Shown: one piece after another, positions 23,684-33,248 of the stretch
How positions within the stretch are numbered: position 1 is the stretch's first letter
Layout: the number at the start of each line of letters is the position of its first letter
Assembly (NCBI GenBank): GCA_013204585.1
Contig: JABMNL010000058.1
Span: forward strand, 1 to 35,665
Source of the DNA: SAR202 cluster bacterium
GTDB lineage: Bacteria; Chloroflexota; Dehalococcoidia; Lucifugimonadales; UBA3495
Length of the DNA stretch: 35,665 nucleotides
Direction: 5' to 3'
The notes under the pieces: generated by a model
Databases searched by the model: none
Told to the model about the DNA's origin: nothing
Seen by the model: only the letters and a program-made list of their open reading frames with translations
Position numbers and translations under genes: made by a program

Positions 23684-25009
23684 ATGGCCGGTCCAATTCC
23701 CATAATCCCCAACGACGCTGGCCCAGACGGCCATATCCTGCACAGCCTGACGCTGTTCGGGGAGATGCTACGCCGAGTAGGTCTGGATATCGGTTCGGGC
23801 AATATGCTGGATTTGGTGCGCGCCACCGACCACGTGTCCATCGGAAAGCGGGGGGAGTTCTTTCAAGCGGCCCGCAGTATCCTGGTACACCGTAAGCAAG
23901 ACCTGCCCATATTCGACGAGGCCTTCAAGGTGTTTTGGCGCAAACCAGCCACCAGCGCCACCACCATGGATCTACGCTCCCTGGGTGAACAACGACGCTT
24001 CCGCAAGCCCCAGGTCGGAACGGGCCGGGACGACGAATCCGAAGGCACCGGGGCAATCGAAGGCGAACCGGACGACGATTCAGTCCAAAACGTTGACCTG
24101 AGCCGCACCTACAGCGCAACGGAAGTGTTCCGCCAAAAAGACTTCTCCGAGTTCACAACCAGGGAGATGGCCGAAGCACAGAGCATGATGGTCAACCTGA
24201 CCTGGGATTTAGGCCAGCGACGCACTCGGCGATTGGCTCCAGGCAGCCACGGTCAACTGGACCTGCGCCGCACCATGCGGAAGAGCCTGAAATACGGCGG
24301 AGAATTCTTAGAGTTGGCCGCCCGTTCTCCAAAGCACAAGAACCGCTCGTTGGTGCTCATCTGCGACGTCAGCGGCTCCATGGAACCCTACACCAGGATG
24401 CTCCTACAGTTTATCCACACCATCGCCGGGGGCTTCGACCAACTAGAAGCCTTTTTGTTCGCCACCCGGCTGACCCGCATTACCCGCAACCTGAAATACC
24501 GGAGCATCGACCAATCGATTGACGAGGTCTCCAAGGCGGTGCCCGACTGGGCTGGCGGCACCCGGATCGGCGACGCCGTTAAGACCTTCAACTACCAGTG
24601 GCTGCGGCGGGTGCTACGGGGCCAGGCGGTGGTGTTAATAATCTCCGACGGTTGGGACCGGGGCGACCCCGAATTACTAGCGCGAGAAACCTCCCGGTTA
24701 CAGCGCAGTTGCCACCGCCTAATCTGGTTGAACCCGCTCTTGGGTTCGCCCGATTACCAACCCTTGACCCAAGGTATGAAAGCGGCGCTGCCCTACGTTG
24801 ACGATTTTCTGCCGGTGCACAACCTGAACAGCCTAGAATCCCTGGCCCAACACCTCGGCACGTTGGGACCAAACCGCGCGTTGAGTCGGGCCTACCGTCC
24901 ACCCACCGAACAAGAACCGGCTCCTGAACCAGTAGTAGCACGGGACCGGCCCATCGACCGGTTAAATCTACCCACCTTTCAACACCCAATGTGGGGCAAG
25001 AAACCCTAG
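23684..25009 (+). CDS. CoxE-like von Willebrand A domain protein
   Basis: A 441-residue protein with a helical N-terminal half, a charged linker (about 100-140) and a C-terminal VWA domain. The metal-ion-dependent adhesion site is DVSGS at 228-232, with SDGWDRGD further on. CoxE-like proteins bind the neighbouring MoxR ATPase and hold the client enzyme. The pairing with the MoxR gene two bases upstream fits. Clients could be a molybdenum hydroxylase elsewhere in the genome, or less likely the sulfite-oxidase-family enzymes upstream. Confidence 0.9.
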   Translation: MAGPIPIIPNDAGPDGHILHSLTLFGEMLRRVGLDIGSGNMLDLVRATDHVSIGKRGEFFQAARSILVHRKQDLPIFDEAFKVFWRKPATSATTMDLRSLGEQRRFRKPQVGTGRDDESEGTGAIEGEPDDDSVQNVDLSRTYSATEVFRQKDFSEFTTREMAEAQSMMVNLTWDLGQRRTRRLAPGSHGQLDLRRTMRKSLKYGGEFLELAARSPKHKNRSLVLICDVSGSMEPYTRMLLQFIHTIAGGFDQLEAFLFATRLTRITRNLKYRSIDQSIDEVSKAVPDWAGGTRIGDAVKTFNYQWLRRVLRGQAVVLIISDGWDRGDPELLARETSRLQRSCHRLIWLNPLLGSPDYQPLTQGMKAALPYVDDFLPVHNLNSLESLAQHLGTLGPNRALSRAYRPPTEQEPAPEPVVARDRPIDRLNLPTFQHPMWGKKP

Positions 25010-25043
25010 CATGCAAATTTAATTTAAGGCGGAGGTACTCGAA

Positions 25044-26057
25044 ATGGCAGACCACCCGACACCCAGCGGAATCATGCAACTTGGCTTGGGCTTTTGGGGT
25101 TCTAAAACCCTACTAACCGCAACCGAGTTGGGGCTCTTTACCGAGCTGGCCGCCAATGGGCCCCAAGATGAAGCGACCTTGACCAAGGCCATTGGTATTC
25201 ACAGCAGGAGCTCCCGAGACTTTCTAGACGCATTGGTTGCACTGGGAATGTTGGAGCGAAAAGACGGCAAGTACAGCAATACCCGCGACACCGAGGTATT
25301 CCTCGACCGCAACAAGCCTTCATACGTTGGCGGCATGCTGGAGATGGCCAACGCCCGCCTCTATCCATTCTGGAATAATCTAACCGAGGGACTAAAGACC
25401 GGAGAGCCCCAGAACGAAATTAAAGTCGGTGGAGACTTGTTCGAGGCGATCTACGGTAATCCTGAAACTCTGAAAAGCTTCTTGCACGGCATGACCAGTA
25501 TTAGCATGGGGGCGAACATGACTATCGCCAGCAAGTTCCCCTGGGCGAAATACAAGACGTTCTCCGACGTGGGTACCGCCCAGGGCGGACTGGCCGTTCA
25601 AATCGCTTTGGCGAACCAGCATCTTACGGGTACCGGTTTCGACCTACCGGTGGCCAAAGATACATTCGAGCAGTATGTCTCAGACATGGGTGTATCAGAC
25701 CGGCTCTCATTTGCGCCGGGCGATTTCTTCAACGACCCAATGCCCCAGACCGACGTCATTACCATGGGTCACATACTCCACGACTGGGATCTGGACAACA
25801 AAAAAATGTTGCTGGAAAAAGCCTACCAAGCCCTTAACCCAGGTGGCGCGTTGATCGTTTACGAGACTATCATCGACGACGACCGCTCCCAAAACGCCTT
25901 CGGCCTATTGATGAGCTTGAACATGCTAATCGAGACGAGGGGTGGCTTCGACTACACCGGAGCGGACTGCCAGGGATGGATGGCTGGCGTAGGGTTCAAA
26001 GACACCTACGTTGAACACCTAATCGGCCCAGACTCAATGGTAGTCGGCTTTAAATAG
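25044..26057 (+). CDS. SAM-dependent O-methyltransferase, two-domain type
   Basis: A 337-residue protein of the O-methyltransferase family 2 layout: N-terminal winged-helix dimerisation domain (about 10-95) and C-terminal SAM-binding fold. The glycine motif reads DVGTAQGG at 175-182 where most members have DVGGGxG. HILHDWD at 243-249 holds the histidine usually serving as catalytic base. Family members methylate hydroxyls or thiols of small aromatic or polyketide molecules. Substrate unknown. ATG with GGAGGT upstream. The stop region overlaps the end of the convergent PAP2-like gene by eight bases. Confidence 0.88.
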   Translation: MADHPTPSGIMQLGLGFWGSKTLLTATELGLFTELAANGPQDEATLTKAIGIHSRSSRDFLDALVALGMLERKDGKYSNTRDTEVFLDRNKPSYVGGMLEMANARLYPFWNNLTEGLKTGEPQNEIKVGGDLFEAIYGNPETLKSFLHGMTSISMGANMTIASKFPWAKYKTFSDVGTAQGGLAVQIALANQHLTGTGFDLPVAKDTFEQYVSDMGVSDRLSFAPGDFFNDPMPQTDVITMGHILHDWDLDNKKMLLEKAYQALNPGGALIVYETIIDDDRSQNAFGLLMSLNMLIETRGGFDYTGADCQGWMAGVGFKDTYVEHLIGPDSMVVGFK

Positions 26058-26793
26058 TCGGAGACCTAAGCGCCCTACGGACCGGCCAGACCGTGAACCG
26101 TAGCAAGAGCACTATCACAAAAGCCCCGGCAGCCAGTGCCCCGCCGGCCACAGCGTCCAGTATAAAGTGGTTGCCGGTAAGTACGATGGCGGCGAAGGTT
26201 AGTACCGGGTACAACAAGGCCAGTGCCCGGCACGGGCCGCGCAGGGTTCTCCAGAACAAGACTCCAAGAATCACCGTCCAACTGAAGTGCAAGCTGGGCA
26301 TGGCGGCGGAGATATTGTAGAAAGAGGCCATGTCTTCGCTGCCGTAGAACGTTGGCCCGTATTCCTGAATTGTATTCAGCAAACCAACACCCGGAATGGC
26401 AAATGGCGAGGCCGCGGGAAAGACCATGAAGGTAAGCAGAGCCCCGGCCAAGTTCACGAACACCACCGTCCGATAAAAATAGTAGTCCTGCCGGTTATTG
26501 ATGAACAGAACAAGGGCTACGAGCATAATCACGGGCCAGTAGGTGACGATATACACCCAATTCATCGTCACCACCAGAGACTTCGCGTTCTCCACGGCCC
26601 AAGACTGCCAACCCGGCTCCCAAAGAAACCCCAAGTCCTTCTGCAGGGAAACTATCTTGTCGCCGTTATCCAATCCCACGGCTTGAAAATCGGCATGAAC
26701 CAAGCCCTTGGTGGCCAAATAAACAAGATACGCGCCGATGTAGAGAGCAATTTCGATTAAGCCAGCGCACTTAGCCCAGATAGCAGCAATCAT
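26050..26793 (-). CDS. PAP2/inositol-phosphorylceramide-synthase-like membrane protein, copy 1
   Basis: A 247-residue polytopic protein, about six membrane helices. It carries the PAP2-superfamily catalytic pair as PSLHFSW (166-172) and GNHFILD (207-213), supplying the two histidines and Asp. The spacing and the N-terminal extension with WQSW resemble AUR1-like and bacterial phosphoinositol-dihydroceramide or lipid phosphatase enzymes. Expected reaction: transfer or hydrolysis of a lipid phosphate head group on the outer face. A close paralogue lies just upstream on the same strand. Confidence 0.85.
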   Translation of the reverse strand: MIAAIWAKCAGLIEIALYIGAYLVYLATKGLVHADFQAVGLDNGDKIVSLQKDLGFLWEPGWQSWAVENAKSLVVTMNWVYIVTYWPVIMLVALVLFINNRQDYYFYRTVVFVNLAGALLTFMVFPAASPFAIPGVGLLNTIQEYGPTFYGSEDMASFYNISAAMPSLHFSWTVILGVLFWRTLRGPCRALALLYPVLTFAAIVLTGNHFILDAVAGGALAAGAFVIVLLLRFTVWPVRRALRSPTI

Positions 26794-26851
26794 GGTGCTT
26801 TCATGCTGGCTTGGTGGAGTGGCGGCAAATCAGGTAGACACCCAAACCCGT

Positions 26852-27691
26852 TCAAACGGCGATTGAACGCTGTCCGGTAGCCAGTTCGTTTTCTTCCGCA
26901 TCAGTTCCTCGTGCATGATTGAAGGCGGTACAAGCTTTGGAATATACGACGGGTAGGAAAAATCGCCGCCGAATCCCCAGTTCCATGGTCAAGAATGAGG
27001 CGAGTATCAGCAGCCCTCCGACAATCGCATCCATGATGTAGTGGTTGCCGGTGATTGTAATGGCAAACAGCGTCATGGTCGGATATATGACACCAAATAT
27101 CTTAATAAACTTGTTGTGCGTTCTCAAAAACATGATGCCAAACATCACGGTCCAACTGAAGTGCAAGCTGGGCATGGCGGCGTAGGCGTTGTAGTAGTTG
27201 GCGAATTCTCTGCTGGCGTATCCCGACGGACCAAATACCTTTATCGTGTCAACAAAATTCTCAGCCATCATTCTTGGCGGGGCCAACGGGAACAACATGA
27301 ACCCCAGCAACGCGAGAATAAAACTGAGCAAAACGACGTTTCTGTAATACGTGTACCGGGTCCGGTTGGTAACGTACAGAATTACAGCGGCGGTTAATAC
27401 AATGGGGAAGAAGGTAACTATATAGGCCCAGTTAAAAAAGATGACCAGTGACCGAGCGCTATCAATGGCCCAAGACTGCCAGACCGGTTCCCAGAAAAAT
27501 CCTGCGTTCTTTTCAAACTCAATCACCCGGCGAGCGTTGGTCATGGCCGTGATGTGCAAATCGTTAAAGACCAGGACGCGAGTGTACATATAGGCGAAAT
27601 ACCCGCCCACAACAATCCCAATCTCCCTTAGGTGAGGAAGCCAAAACCTGGATAGAGGGAATTGAGCGAGTTTATTTCTGATTGTGGTCAT
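26852..27691 (-). CDS. PAP2/inositol-phosphorylceramide-synthase-like membrane protein, copy 2
   Basis: A 279-residue paralogue of the next gene downstream. Motifs are PSLHFSW (174-180) and GNHYIMD (215-221); the FFWEPVWQSWAID segment near 65-77 matches [13 protein letters not shown] in the other copy. It has a longer, hydrophilic C-terminus (residues 235-279). Two tandem copies with different tails suggest separate lipid substrates or roles. The start is the ATG at 27691; a ribosome-binding site is weak. Co-transcription with copy 1 is likely (58-base gap). Confidence 0.85.
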   Translation of the reverse strand: MTTIRNKLAQFPLSRFWLPHLREIGIVVGGYFAYMYTRVLVFNDLHITAMTNARRVIEFEKNAGFFWEPVWQSWAIDSARSLVIFFNWAYIVTFFPIVLTAAVILYVTNRTRYTYYRNVVLLSFILALLGFMLFPLAPPRMMAENFVDTIKVFGPSGYASREFANYYNAYAAMPSLHFSWTVMFGIMFLRTHNKFIKIFGVIYPTMTLFAITITGNHYIMDAIVGGLLILASFLTMELGIRRRFFLPVVYSKACTAFNHARGTDAEENELATGQRSIAV

Positions 27692-27877
27692 TATCCGGCT
27701 TTCTTAATCACCGCTTCAACTTGGGTCCCGCATAAACGGAAAATACCGCACCACCAATAATCTATTATCCCACTAACTTTGATGCGGCGGCGGCCAGGCA
27801 GTTGCAGCGCCACGCGAAATTTAACTGAGAGTTTGCCATAGACCGGCATGAATTTCTAGAGTCAATCGTACCTAACT

Positions 27878-29182
27878 CTAGTCGGGAGCTTCGGTGTTTG
27901 CCTCAACCTGCGCTTCATCCTGCTGGCCAGCTTGCGCAACAATCATCTCTGAGCCGGGCACTTCTATGCCCGGTTTTACCCCGTTTCCATTGGCAGGCAT
28001 TCGGCCATTAACCTGTAGCAAAAATGGTGCCGGTTGTAGGTCAACTGGCCCGCGGCTCCGGGCGGCACTGCTGCCCTGGTAAACGCTGCAGTCCAAACAG
28101 CCGACCCATTTTTCGGGCGTGAAGTCTTTTTTGAACAAGCCCCGGGCCGTGGTGTAACTGGCGTTGTTCCAAATCTCTTTCACCGATGATTCGTTGGCAT
28201 CCCCAAAATCCTCGGTCTTGTCAGTGAGATAACAACAGGGCGCAAATCCGCCGTCCCAGTTAATCACAGCGCTCCGCCACAACCGCCAGCAGACGCCGCC
28301 GTCCTCTTGATAGGGTTTGTAAAACGGGTCGGCCCGCAAGTAATCCGGGTTCTGGCGGGGCAGCCACCGCTCAGCTTCGGCTGGGTCGTCCTCCCCGTGG
28401 GGGAAGTCGACTTTCTTGAACACCAACGAATCGACCCCCAACTCTGTGGCCAGGGCCTTGGCCTCTTCCAGTTGGTGCTCGTTCTGTCGCATGACGATGA
28501 ATTGCCATTCGATGTGCGGAGTCTTTGAACCCAACTCACGCTTTTTTTGGTCCAAAAGCCGCAGGTTATCCAACACCCGGTCTAGGTGCCCGCCAACCCG
28601 GTAGACCTCGTAGACCTCCTGAGTCACACCATCCAGGGAAACAATCATTACATCCAACCCCGACTTAATTACCTGTTCCGCCAATTCCGGAGTCAGGGGC
28701 TTATTCAGGTTGGAGCTGATTATCGTCGCCACCTTCTGCTTGTGGGCGTACGCGATGTACTCGTGGATGCGCCGGTTCAAGAAGGGCTCACCCCAACTGT
28801 ATAGCGTAAGCCACATACAAGAATGCTTTATCTGGTCAACCACTTTGGTGAACAGACCATAGTCCATCACCCCTTGGTCCCGGTGGATGGTGCCTTTACC
28901 CGTGTGGCAGAGCGGACATTTCAGTTGGCAGATGTTGGTCGTGTCTACCTCCCATTCGTAGGGAGACCCCCAAATTATGCGGCGAGCGAACCTAAGTTGA
29001 AGCTCCACACGGATGAAATTAAAGAACTTACGCCAACTAAAGTAACGGGTTGCCAACCAGAACCGCTGATCGCGACGACCGTCGGCCACCGAGTCGATTA
29101 CGCCGCCATTAACCTGCAGCCAGCGTTCGCCAACGTATATCGCCGCCTTCAAACACCAGAAGAATGGGTTATATCGGACCAT
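27878..29182 (-). CDS. Radical SAM protein with SPASM-like C-terminus
   Basis: A 434-residue radical SAM enzyme. The cluster motif CxxxCxxC is Cys85, Cys89, Cys92 (CQLKCPLC), followed by the SAM-binding GEPFLN (131-136). A SPASM-like region holds Cys298, Cys316, Cys317, Cys362 and Cys365 for auxiliary clusters. The C-terminal ~60 residues are low-complexity. The N-terminal 75 residues are an extension with basic and aromatic residues. SPASM enzymes modify peptides, sugars or lipids; no precursor peptide gene is seen next to it. The neighbouring lipid-phosphate genes make a role in lipid or glycan modification possible. Confidence 0.88.
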   Translation of the reverse strand: MVRYNPFFWCLKAAIYVGERWLQVNGGVIDSVADGRRDQRFWLATRYFSWRKFFNFIRVELQLRFARRIIWGSPYEWEVDTTNICQLKCPLCHTGKGTIHRDQGVMDYGLFTKVVDQIKHSCMWLTLYSWGEPFLNRRIHEYIAYAHKQKVATIISSNLNKPLTPELAEQVIKSGLDVMIVSLDGVTQEVYEVYRVGGHLDRVLDNLRLLDQKKRELGSKTPHIEWQFIVMRQNEHQLEEAKALATELGVDSLVFKKVDFPHGEDDPAEAERWLPRQNPDYLRADPFYKPYQEDGGVCWRLWRSAVINWDGGFAPCCYLTDKTEDFGDANESSVKEIWNNASYTTARGLFKKDFTPEKWVGCLDCSVYQGSSAARSRGPVDLQPAPFLLQVNGRMPANGNGVKPGIEVPGSEMIVAQAGQQDEAQVEANTEAPD

Positions 29183-29460
29183 AAATTATTCGTTCAAAAG
29201 CGTTTCCCGGCGTAGCGCCAAGAAAGCCGTAGTTAGATTTCAGTACCGCTGCGAGGTGTGCCCATCGGCTTCACGCGCCCGTTCATGATACTCCAGGCGT
29301 ATTCGGTCGTTCAACCGAACCTGGGCGAGCTTCTTTTAACTCCGAGAAATTGACTCGGTTCAAACCGACAGAGTATCCTTGTCGAACCCTTGGCGACCCA
29401 GTGTTAAACCCCAACCCGCCCCGTCTCCAGTGCACGCGGCAGGTACAAAAGGAACCACAG
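29183..29460. other. Divergent intergenic region, nothing distinctive
   Basis: About 280 bp between the radical SAM gene (minus) and the dehydrogenase-subunit gene (plus). I see no RNA gene or strong hairpin. An AAAGGAACC ribosome-binding site lies just before 29461. Confidence 0.4.
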
Positions 29461-29925
29461 ATGAGCGAAGGAAAACAGGTCCTTTCCCCAGCCCAGCGGT
29501 CACTATTGACCGAGGTTATCAACCGGATAATCCCCGCCAAGGACAAGCTACCGGGCGCGGGAGATCTGGAAATAACCGGATTCATCGAAAACGTAGCTGC
29601 CAGTAAACCTGAACTGACCCGCCTGCTCAACGACGGGCTGGCCAAGATTGGCGTCGCCGCTGGTCAGGACTCCACCGGTGGATTTGGGAGTCTCTCCAAC
29701 ACTGCCAAAGACGAACTATTACGTGCAATCGAGGCCGCCAACCCCGTTTTCTTCGACCAGTTGGTCCTTCAGACCTACAACGGCTATTACACCAATCCCG
29801 AAGTATTCAAGCTCATCGGCTATAATGTCCCCAAGCTGGCTCCACCAGGGTCCCAGCCGGAGTTGCTGGATACGTCCCTGCTGGACCAACAGCGCAAGCG
29901 GGAACCTTTCTGGAAAAAAGTCTAA
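29461..29925 (+). CDS. Gluconate 2-dehydrogenase subunit 3-like protein, orphan
   Basis: A 154-residue protein matching the subunit 3 pattern: LSPAQRSLLTEVINRIIPA at the start, LPGAGDLEITGFIENV, and a C-terminal NGYYTNPEVFKLIGY segment. In the classic enzyme this subunit accompanies a GMC-type flavoprotein and a cytochrome. Neither is adjacent here, and the usual Tat signal is absent, so it is an orphan, cytoplasmic-looking member. The start at 29461 is chosen for its AAAGGAACC ribosome-binding site; the longer frame from 29350 adds a non-conserved leader. PhoU follows 37 bases later. Confidence 0.8.
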   Translation: MSEGKQVLSPAQRSLLTEVINRIIPAKDKLPGAGDLEITGFIENVAASKPELTRLLNDGLAKIGVAAGQDSTGGFGSLSNTAKDELLRAIEAANPVFFDQLVLQTYNGYYTNPEVFKLIGYNVPKLAPPGSQPELLDTSLLDQQRKREPFWKKV

Positions 29926-29962
29926 ATAAGCTGGCTTACTCAACCAACGTAAAAGACACGAT

Positions 29963-30628
29963 ATGCCAAGAGAAGATTTCGACCAAAAATTAGGTCTGCT
30001 TCAACAAGAGGTAGAGGTTCTTGCCCAGATAGTGGGCAAGTCTATTAACCGCGCCGTTGACGCATTGAAACGGCGGGACTTGGTCGCTTCTCAAGAAGTC
30101 ATCAACGACGACGACTACATTGACCAGAAGCGGTTCGAAATCGAAGACCGGTGCGTCGACTTGATTGCCACTCAGCAGCCCATGGCTGGCGACCTACGGG
30201 TCATTATCGCGTTGCTGCACATCGTCGTAGAACTGGAACGGATGGGTGACTACGCCGAGGGAATCGCCAAGATTAGCGTTTCAATGGGCGACGCGCCAAC
30301 CCTGAAACCCCTAATCGACATACCTCGTATGGCCGAGAAGGCCACCACCATGCTCAACGACAGCATCGACTCGCTGTTGAACCGGGACATGGTGAAAGCC
30401 AACGCTGTTTGTCAGGCCGACGACGAGGTTGACGACCTATACAACCAGGTCTACCGGGAACTACTTTTGTTCATGATTCAAGACCCCGAGACCATCCAGC
30501 GAGCCACCTACCTGCTGTGGGTTGCCCACGACCTGGAACGTATCGCCGACCGGGCGACCAACATTGCCGAGCGGGTGATTTTCTTGGTCACCGGCAAATT
30601 AGTGGAGATTAACGTCTCCAAGTACTAA
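29963..30628 (+). CDS. phoU: PhoU phosphate-signalling regulator
   Basis: A 221-residue PhoU, the normal length, with two similar three-helix bundles. The metal-binding repeats are ELERMGDYAEGIAK and DLERIADRATNIAE. It links the Pst phosphate transporter to the PhoR histidine kinase and lowers Pho regulon activity when phosphate is ample. No pst, phoR or phoB gene is near, so it is detached from its usual operon. It converges with the radical SAM gene, only two bases apart. Confidence 0.95.
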   Translation: MPREDFDQKLGLLQQEVEVLAQIVGKSINRAVDALKRRDLVASQEVINDDDYIDQKRFEIEDRCVDLIATQQPMAGDLRVIIALLHIVVELERMGDYAEGIAKISVSMGDAPTLKPLIDIPRMAEKATTMLNDSIDSLLNRDMVKANAVCQADDEVDDLYNQVYRELLLFMIQDPETIQRATYLLWVAHDLERIADRATNIAERVIFLVTGKLVEINVSKY

Positions 30629-30630
30629 GC

Positions 30631-31536
30631 CTAGGCAGTGAACGCCAACTCCAATTGGCCCTTGGTCGCCATCTTCGCCTGCACCGTTGCCCTGTCGGGC
30701 AGATTCCACTGCCGCCGCACCCGGTCCACTGTATTCAATATGCTCTTGGTATATTCTTCTGGCGCGTAGGTCTTGTGGTATAGCCGGTTGTAACCCGGAG
30801 TTAGGTGGGGATAAGCCTCTCGCAGCATCGGCATGAACCACTCTTTGGAGCCAGGCTTTAGAAACAGCACGTTGGCTCCCAAATACTGGGCTTTGTGTTC
30901 GTGAGCCGCTGCCACCACCGCCTGGATGTTCTCTTCGTTGTCGGTAATTCCCGGCAGCAACGGGGCCATCATCACCCCCGCCGACACGCCGTTCTCCACC
31001 AGGTACTGCATGGTTTCCAAGCGAGCTTCGGGCCGTGGCGTTCCCGGCTCCATCATCTTCCACACCTTTTCGTCGATGGTTCCGACACTGAAATTCACGT
31101 GAACGTCGGCCACCTGGCTGAGTTCCGCCAAAATATCAGCGTCCCGGCGCACCAACACGCCCTTGGTAGTAATCGATACCGGATTCTGAAAGTCGCGCAG
31201 AACGTGCAGCAGACGGCGGGTAATCTCGTATTCGGCTTCGGCCGGTTCGTAGGGATCGGAGGCAGTGCCGATGGCGATGGACTCCCGACGCCAACTGGGC
31301 CGCTTTAGCTCTTTCCGCAGCACCTCGGGAGCATTCACCTTGGCAAAGACCCTGGTCTCGAAATCGCGTCCCGAATCCAGGCCCCAGTATTCGTGGGTGG
31401 GCCGTGCGTAACAGTAGGTGCAGGCGTGACGGCAGCCCCGGTACGGGTTCATCGTCCACCGGAAGGGGAACCGGGGAACGTCAATTTTATTGAGTAGCGT
31501 CTTGCAGTAAATCTCTTGAACGTCGGCACCTGCCAT
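30631..31536 (-). CDS. Radical SAM protein, Rv2578c/SplB-like
   Basis: A 301-residue radical SAM protein with the cluster motif at Cys35, Cys39 and Cys42 (CRHACTYCYARP), preceded by MNPYRGC, and GTASDPYEPAE later. This is the Rv2578c-like group, distantly related to spore photoproduct lyase, common but without proven reaction. Start ATG has a strong GGGAGGG ribosome-binding site. An A/T-rich stretch at 31572-31597 contains TATAAT and TAGTAT (minus strand) that could be its -10 box. Confidence 0.88.
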   Translation of the reverse strand: MAGADVQEIYCKTLLNKIDVPRFPFRWTMNPYRGCRHACTYCYARPTHEYWGLDSGRDFETRVFAKVNAPEVLRKELKRPSWRRESIAIGTASDPYEPAEAEYEITRRLLHVLRDFQNPVSITTKGVLVRRDADILAELSQVADVHVNFSVGTIDEKVWKMMEPGTPRPEARLETMQYLVENGVSAGVMMAPLLPGITDNEENIQAVVAAAHEHKAQYLGANVLFLKPGSKEWFMPMLREAYPHLTPGYNRLYHKTYAPEEYTKSILNTVDRVRRQWNLPDRATVQAKMATKGQLELAFTA

Positions 31537-31647
31537 AAGCCCTCCCGAGCAACCAGCGTATAACTACGGATATACTAAAACATTCGTTCTAATTATACGC
31601 CTACGTCGCCTAAGAGGGCAAGACGAAGTCGTCAGAGAGGCCGCTTC

Positions 31648-33048
31648 TTACCGCTTGTAGACCGCCGCGCCACCGGAACGGTCGCAGTTCAGCTTACGGC
31701 TCAGGTGCAGGCCTTCCAGGATGAACTCTACAGCCGAAGCGATTACCTCGGGCCGCTTGTCGTTGGTCAATTTCTTAACTGCCGTAGCCAGTCCGTCAAT
31801 CTTCTTGACCAAATCCGGGTAACCCGCTGCGGGCATGTCACTACCGGTTTCGGCGCTGTTGCCAAGGTCGAAGGCAGTCACTATGGGGTCTAGGTCATCG
31901 ACGTTGAAGTAGCCACCAAACGTCCGCAGCACCGCCCGGCGGGTCAGTTCATCGGTCACTCGTGACTCGCGGCCTTCTTCAAAGGTCTCCAACTCAATCT
32001 TTCCGGCAAATGACGCCACGATGTACGCCAGGTCGCTGACCCTTGGACAGCTCCACTCCTCGCCGTTCCGAATTGACCGGCGCACGGCGTTGCCCAACAT
32101 CGTCTCGTAGTTGGCGATGGACACTCGGACGCTGACCCCGGAGCGCTGGTTAATCTCGCTGCTCTGGCGGGCCTGGACGGTAATTTCCGCCAACGTCTCT
32201 TTCATGTAGTCCGGGATTACCAGTTTGTCCTCTTCGGGGAATTTGGAGCGCTCCTGGTCCATGATGTTGATTTCATCTTGGGGGTCCAAGGGATAGTGTG
32301 TGTGGATCTGGGAGCCGTAGCGGTCTTTCAGCGGGGTCACAATCCGGCCACGGTTGGTATAGTCCTCGGGGTTGGCGGTTGACACCACGAACAAGTCCAA
32401 GGGCAGGCGAATGCGGTAGCCCTTAATCTGCACGTCCCGCTCTTCCATCAGGTTGAACAGGCCCACCTGGATTCTTTCGGCCAAGTCAGGCAACTCATTG
32501 ATACAGAAAATTCCGCGGTTAGTGCGGGGAATCAGGCCATAGTGAATCACCAACTCGTCGGAAAGGTAGTGGCCTTCAGCAACCTTAATCGGGTCTATCT
32601 CGCCAATGAGGTCGGCGATGGATATATCGGGGGTTGCCAGCTTTTCCGAGTAGCGGTCCTCTCTGGAAATCCACTCCAGCGGCGTTTTGTCTCCCATCTC
32701 CGCAACTTTATTGCGACAGACCTGGCAAATTGGGTCATAGGGGTTATCGTTAATCTCGCAGTCGGCAATCTTGGGTATCGCCTCATCCATAAGGGTGGTC
32801 AGGCTCCGAATCATGCGGGATTTTGCCTGGCCACGCTCGCCCAGCAGGATGATGTCCTGCCCGGCCAAAATGGCGTTCTCAACTTGTGGGATTACCGTAT
32901 GTTCAAATCCGACAATGCCGGGAAATACTAACTCTTCAGATTGAATCTTTTTGATTAGGTTCTTACGAAGTTCTTCCCGTACGGGAATGACTTGGTAGTT
33001 GCTCTTGCGGAGAGCTCCAACGGTCTGGGGAAGTTTTACGGTAGGCAT
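31648..33048 (-). CDS. Mg-chelatase-like AAA+ ATPase, variant
   Basis: A 466-residue protein of the Mg-chelatase/MoxR-like AAA+ type. Walker A is GERGQAKS (70-77), with Ala where the usual final Gly is. Walker B reads GIFCINEL (179-186), with Asn184 in place of the usual Asp and Glu185 kept. An insertion around residues 98-111 holds Cys98, Cys108 and Cys111 (DPICQVC) and could bind zinc. It probably powers the insertion or activation of a metal cofactor together with a VWA partner, but none is adjacent. The ATG at 33048 has GGAGG seven bases away; a GTG at 33054 is also in frame. Confidence 0.85.
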   Translation of the reverse strand: MPTVKLPQTVGALRKSNYQVIPVREELRKNLIKKIQSEELVFPGIVGFEHTVIPQVENAILAGQDIILLGERGQAKSRMIRSLTTLMDEAIPKIADCEINDNPYDPICQVCRNKVAEMGDKTPLEWISREDRYSEKLATPDISIADLIGEIDPIKVAEGHYLSDELVIHYGLIPRTNRGIFCINELPDLAERIQVGLFNLMEERDVQIKGYRIRLPLDLFVVSTANPEDYTNRGRIVTPLKDRYGSQIHTHYPLDPQDEINIMDQERSKFPEEDKLVIPDYMKETLAEITVQARQSSEINQRSGVSVRVSIANYETMLGNAVRRSIRNGEEWSCPRVSDLAYIVASFAGKIELETFEEGRESRVTDELTRRAVLRTFGGYFNVDDLDPIVTAFDLGNSAETGSDMPAAGYPDLVKKIDGLATAVKKLTNDKRPEVIASAVEFILEGLHLSRKLNCDRSGGAAVYKR

Positions 33049-33184
33049 GGTCACTCCTCCATAAAGGACGAATTGTCGCCAGCGATAGACAACAACGATA
33101 CGGCACCTGGTCTAGACAATAAGCGGGCCGGACGCGCTGCTGGCGTCCGTAGGTGGCCCGTGGACTCGTCACTTTGCCTATCGT

Positions 33185-33213
33185 TTCCAAGTTAACATAC
33201 CTTGCCCTATAAT
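33185..33213 (+). promoter_or_regulatory. Likely sigma-70-type promoter before the DUF1232 gene
   Basis: A perfect TATAAT at 33208-33213 and a partial TTCCAA at 33185-33190 with 17 bp spacing, 36 bp before the start at 33249. Confidence 0.45.
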
Positions 33214-33248
33214 TTACAAGGAAGAAACCACCGGCTTCGAGTACGTCA

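Noticed and set aside
24588..25079. Open frame of 163 codons on the minus strand at the end of the CoxE-like gene
   Set aside because: Antisense to the VWA domain and overlaps the next gene's start; Arg/Pro/Gly-rich artefact.
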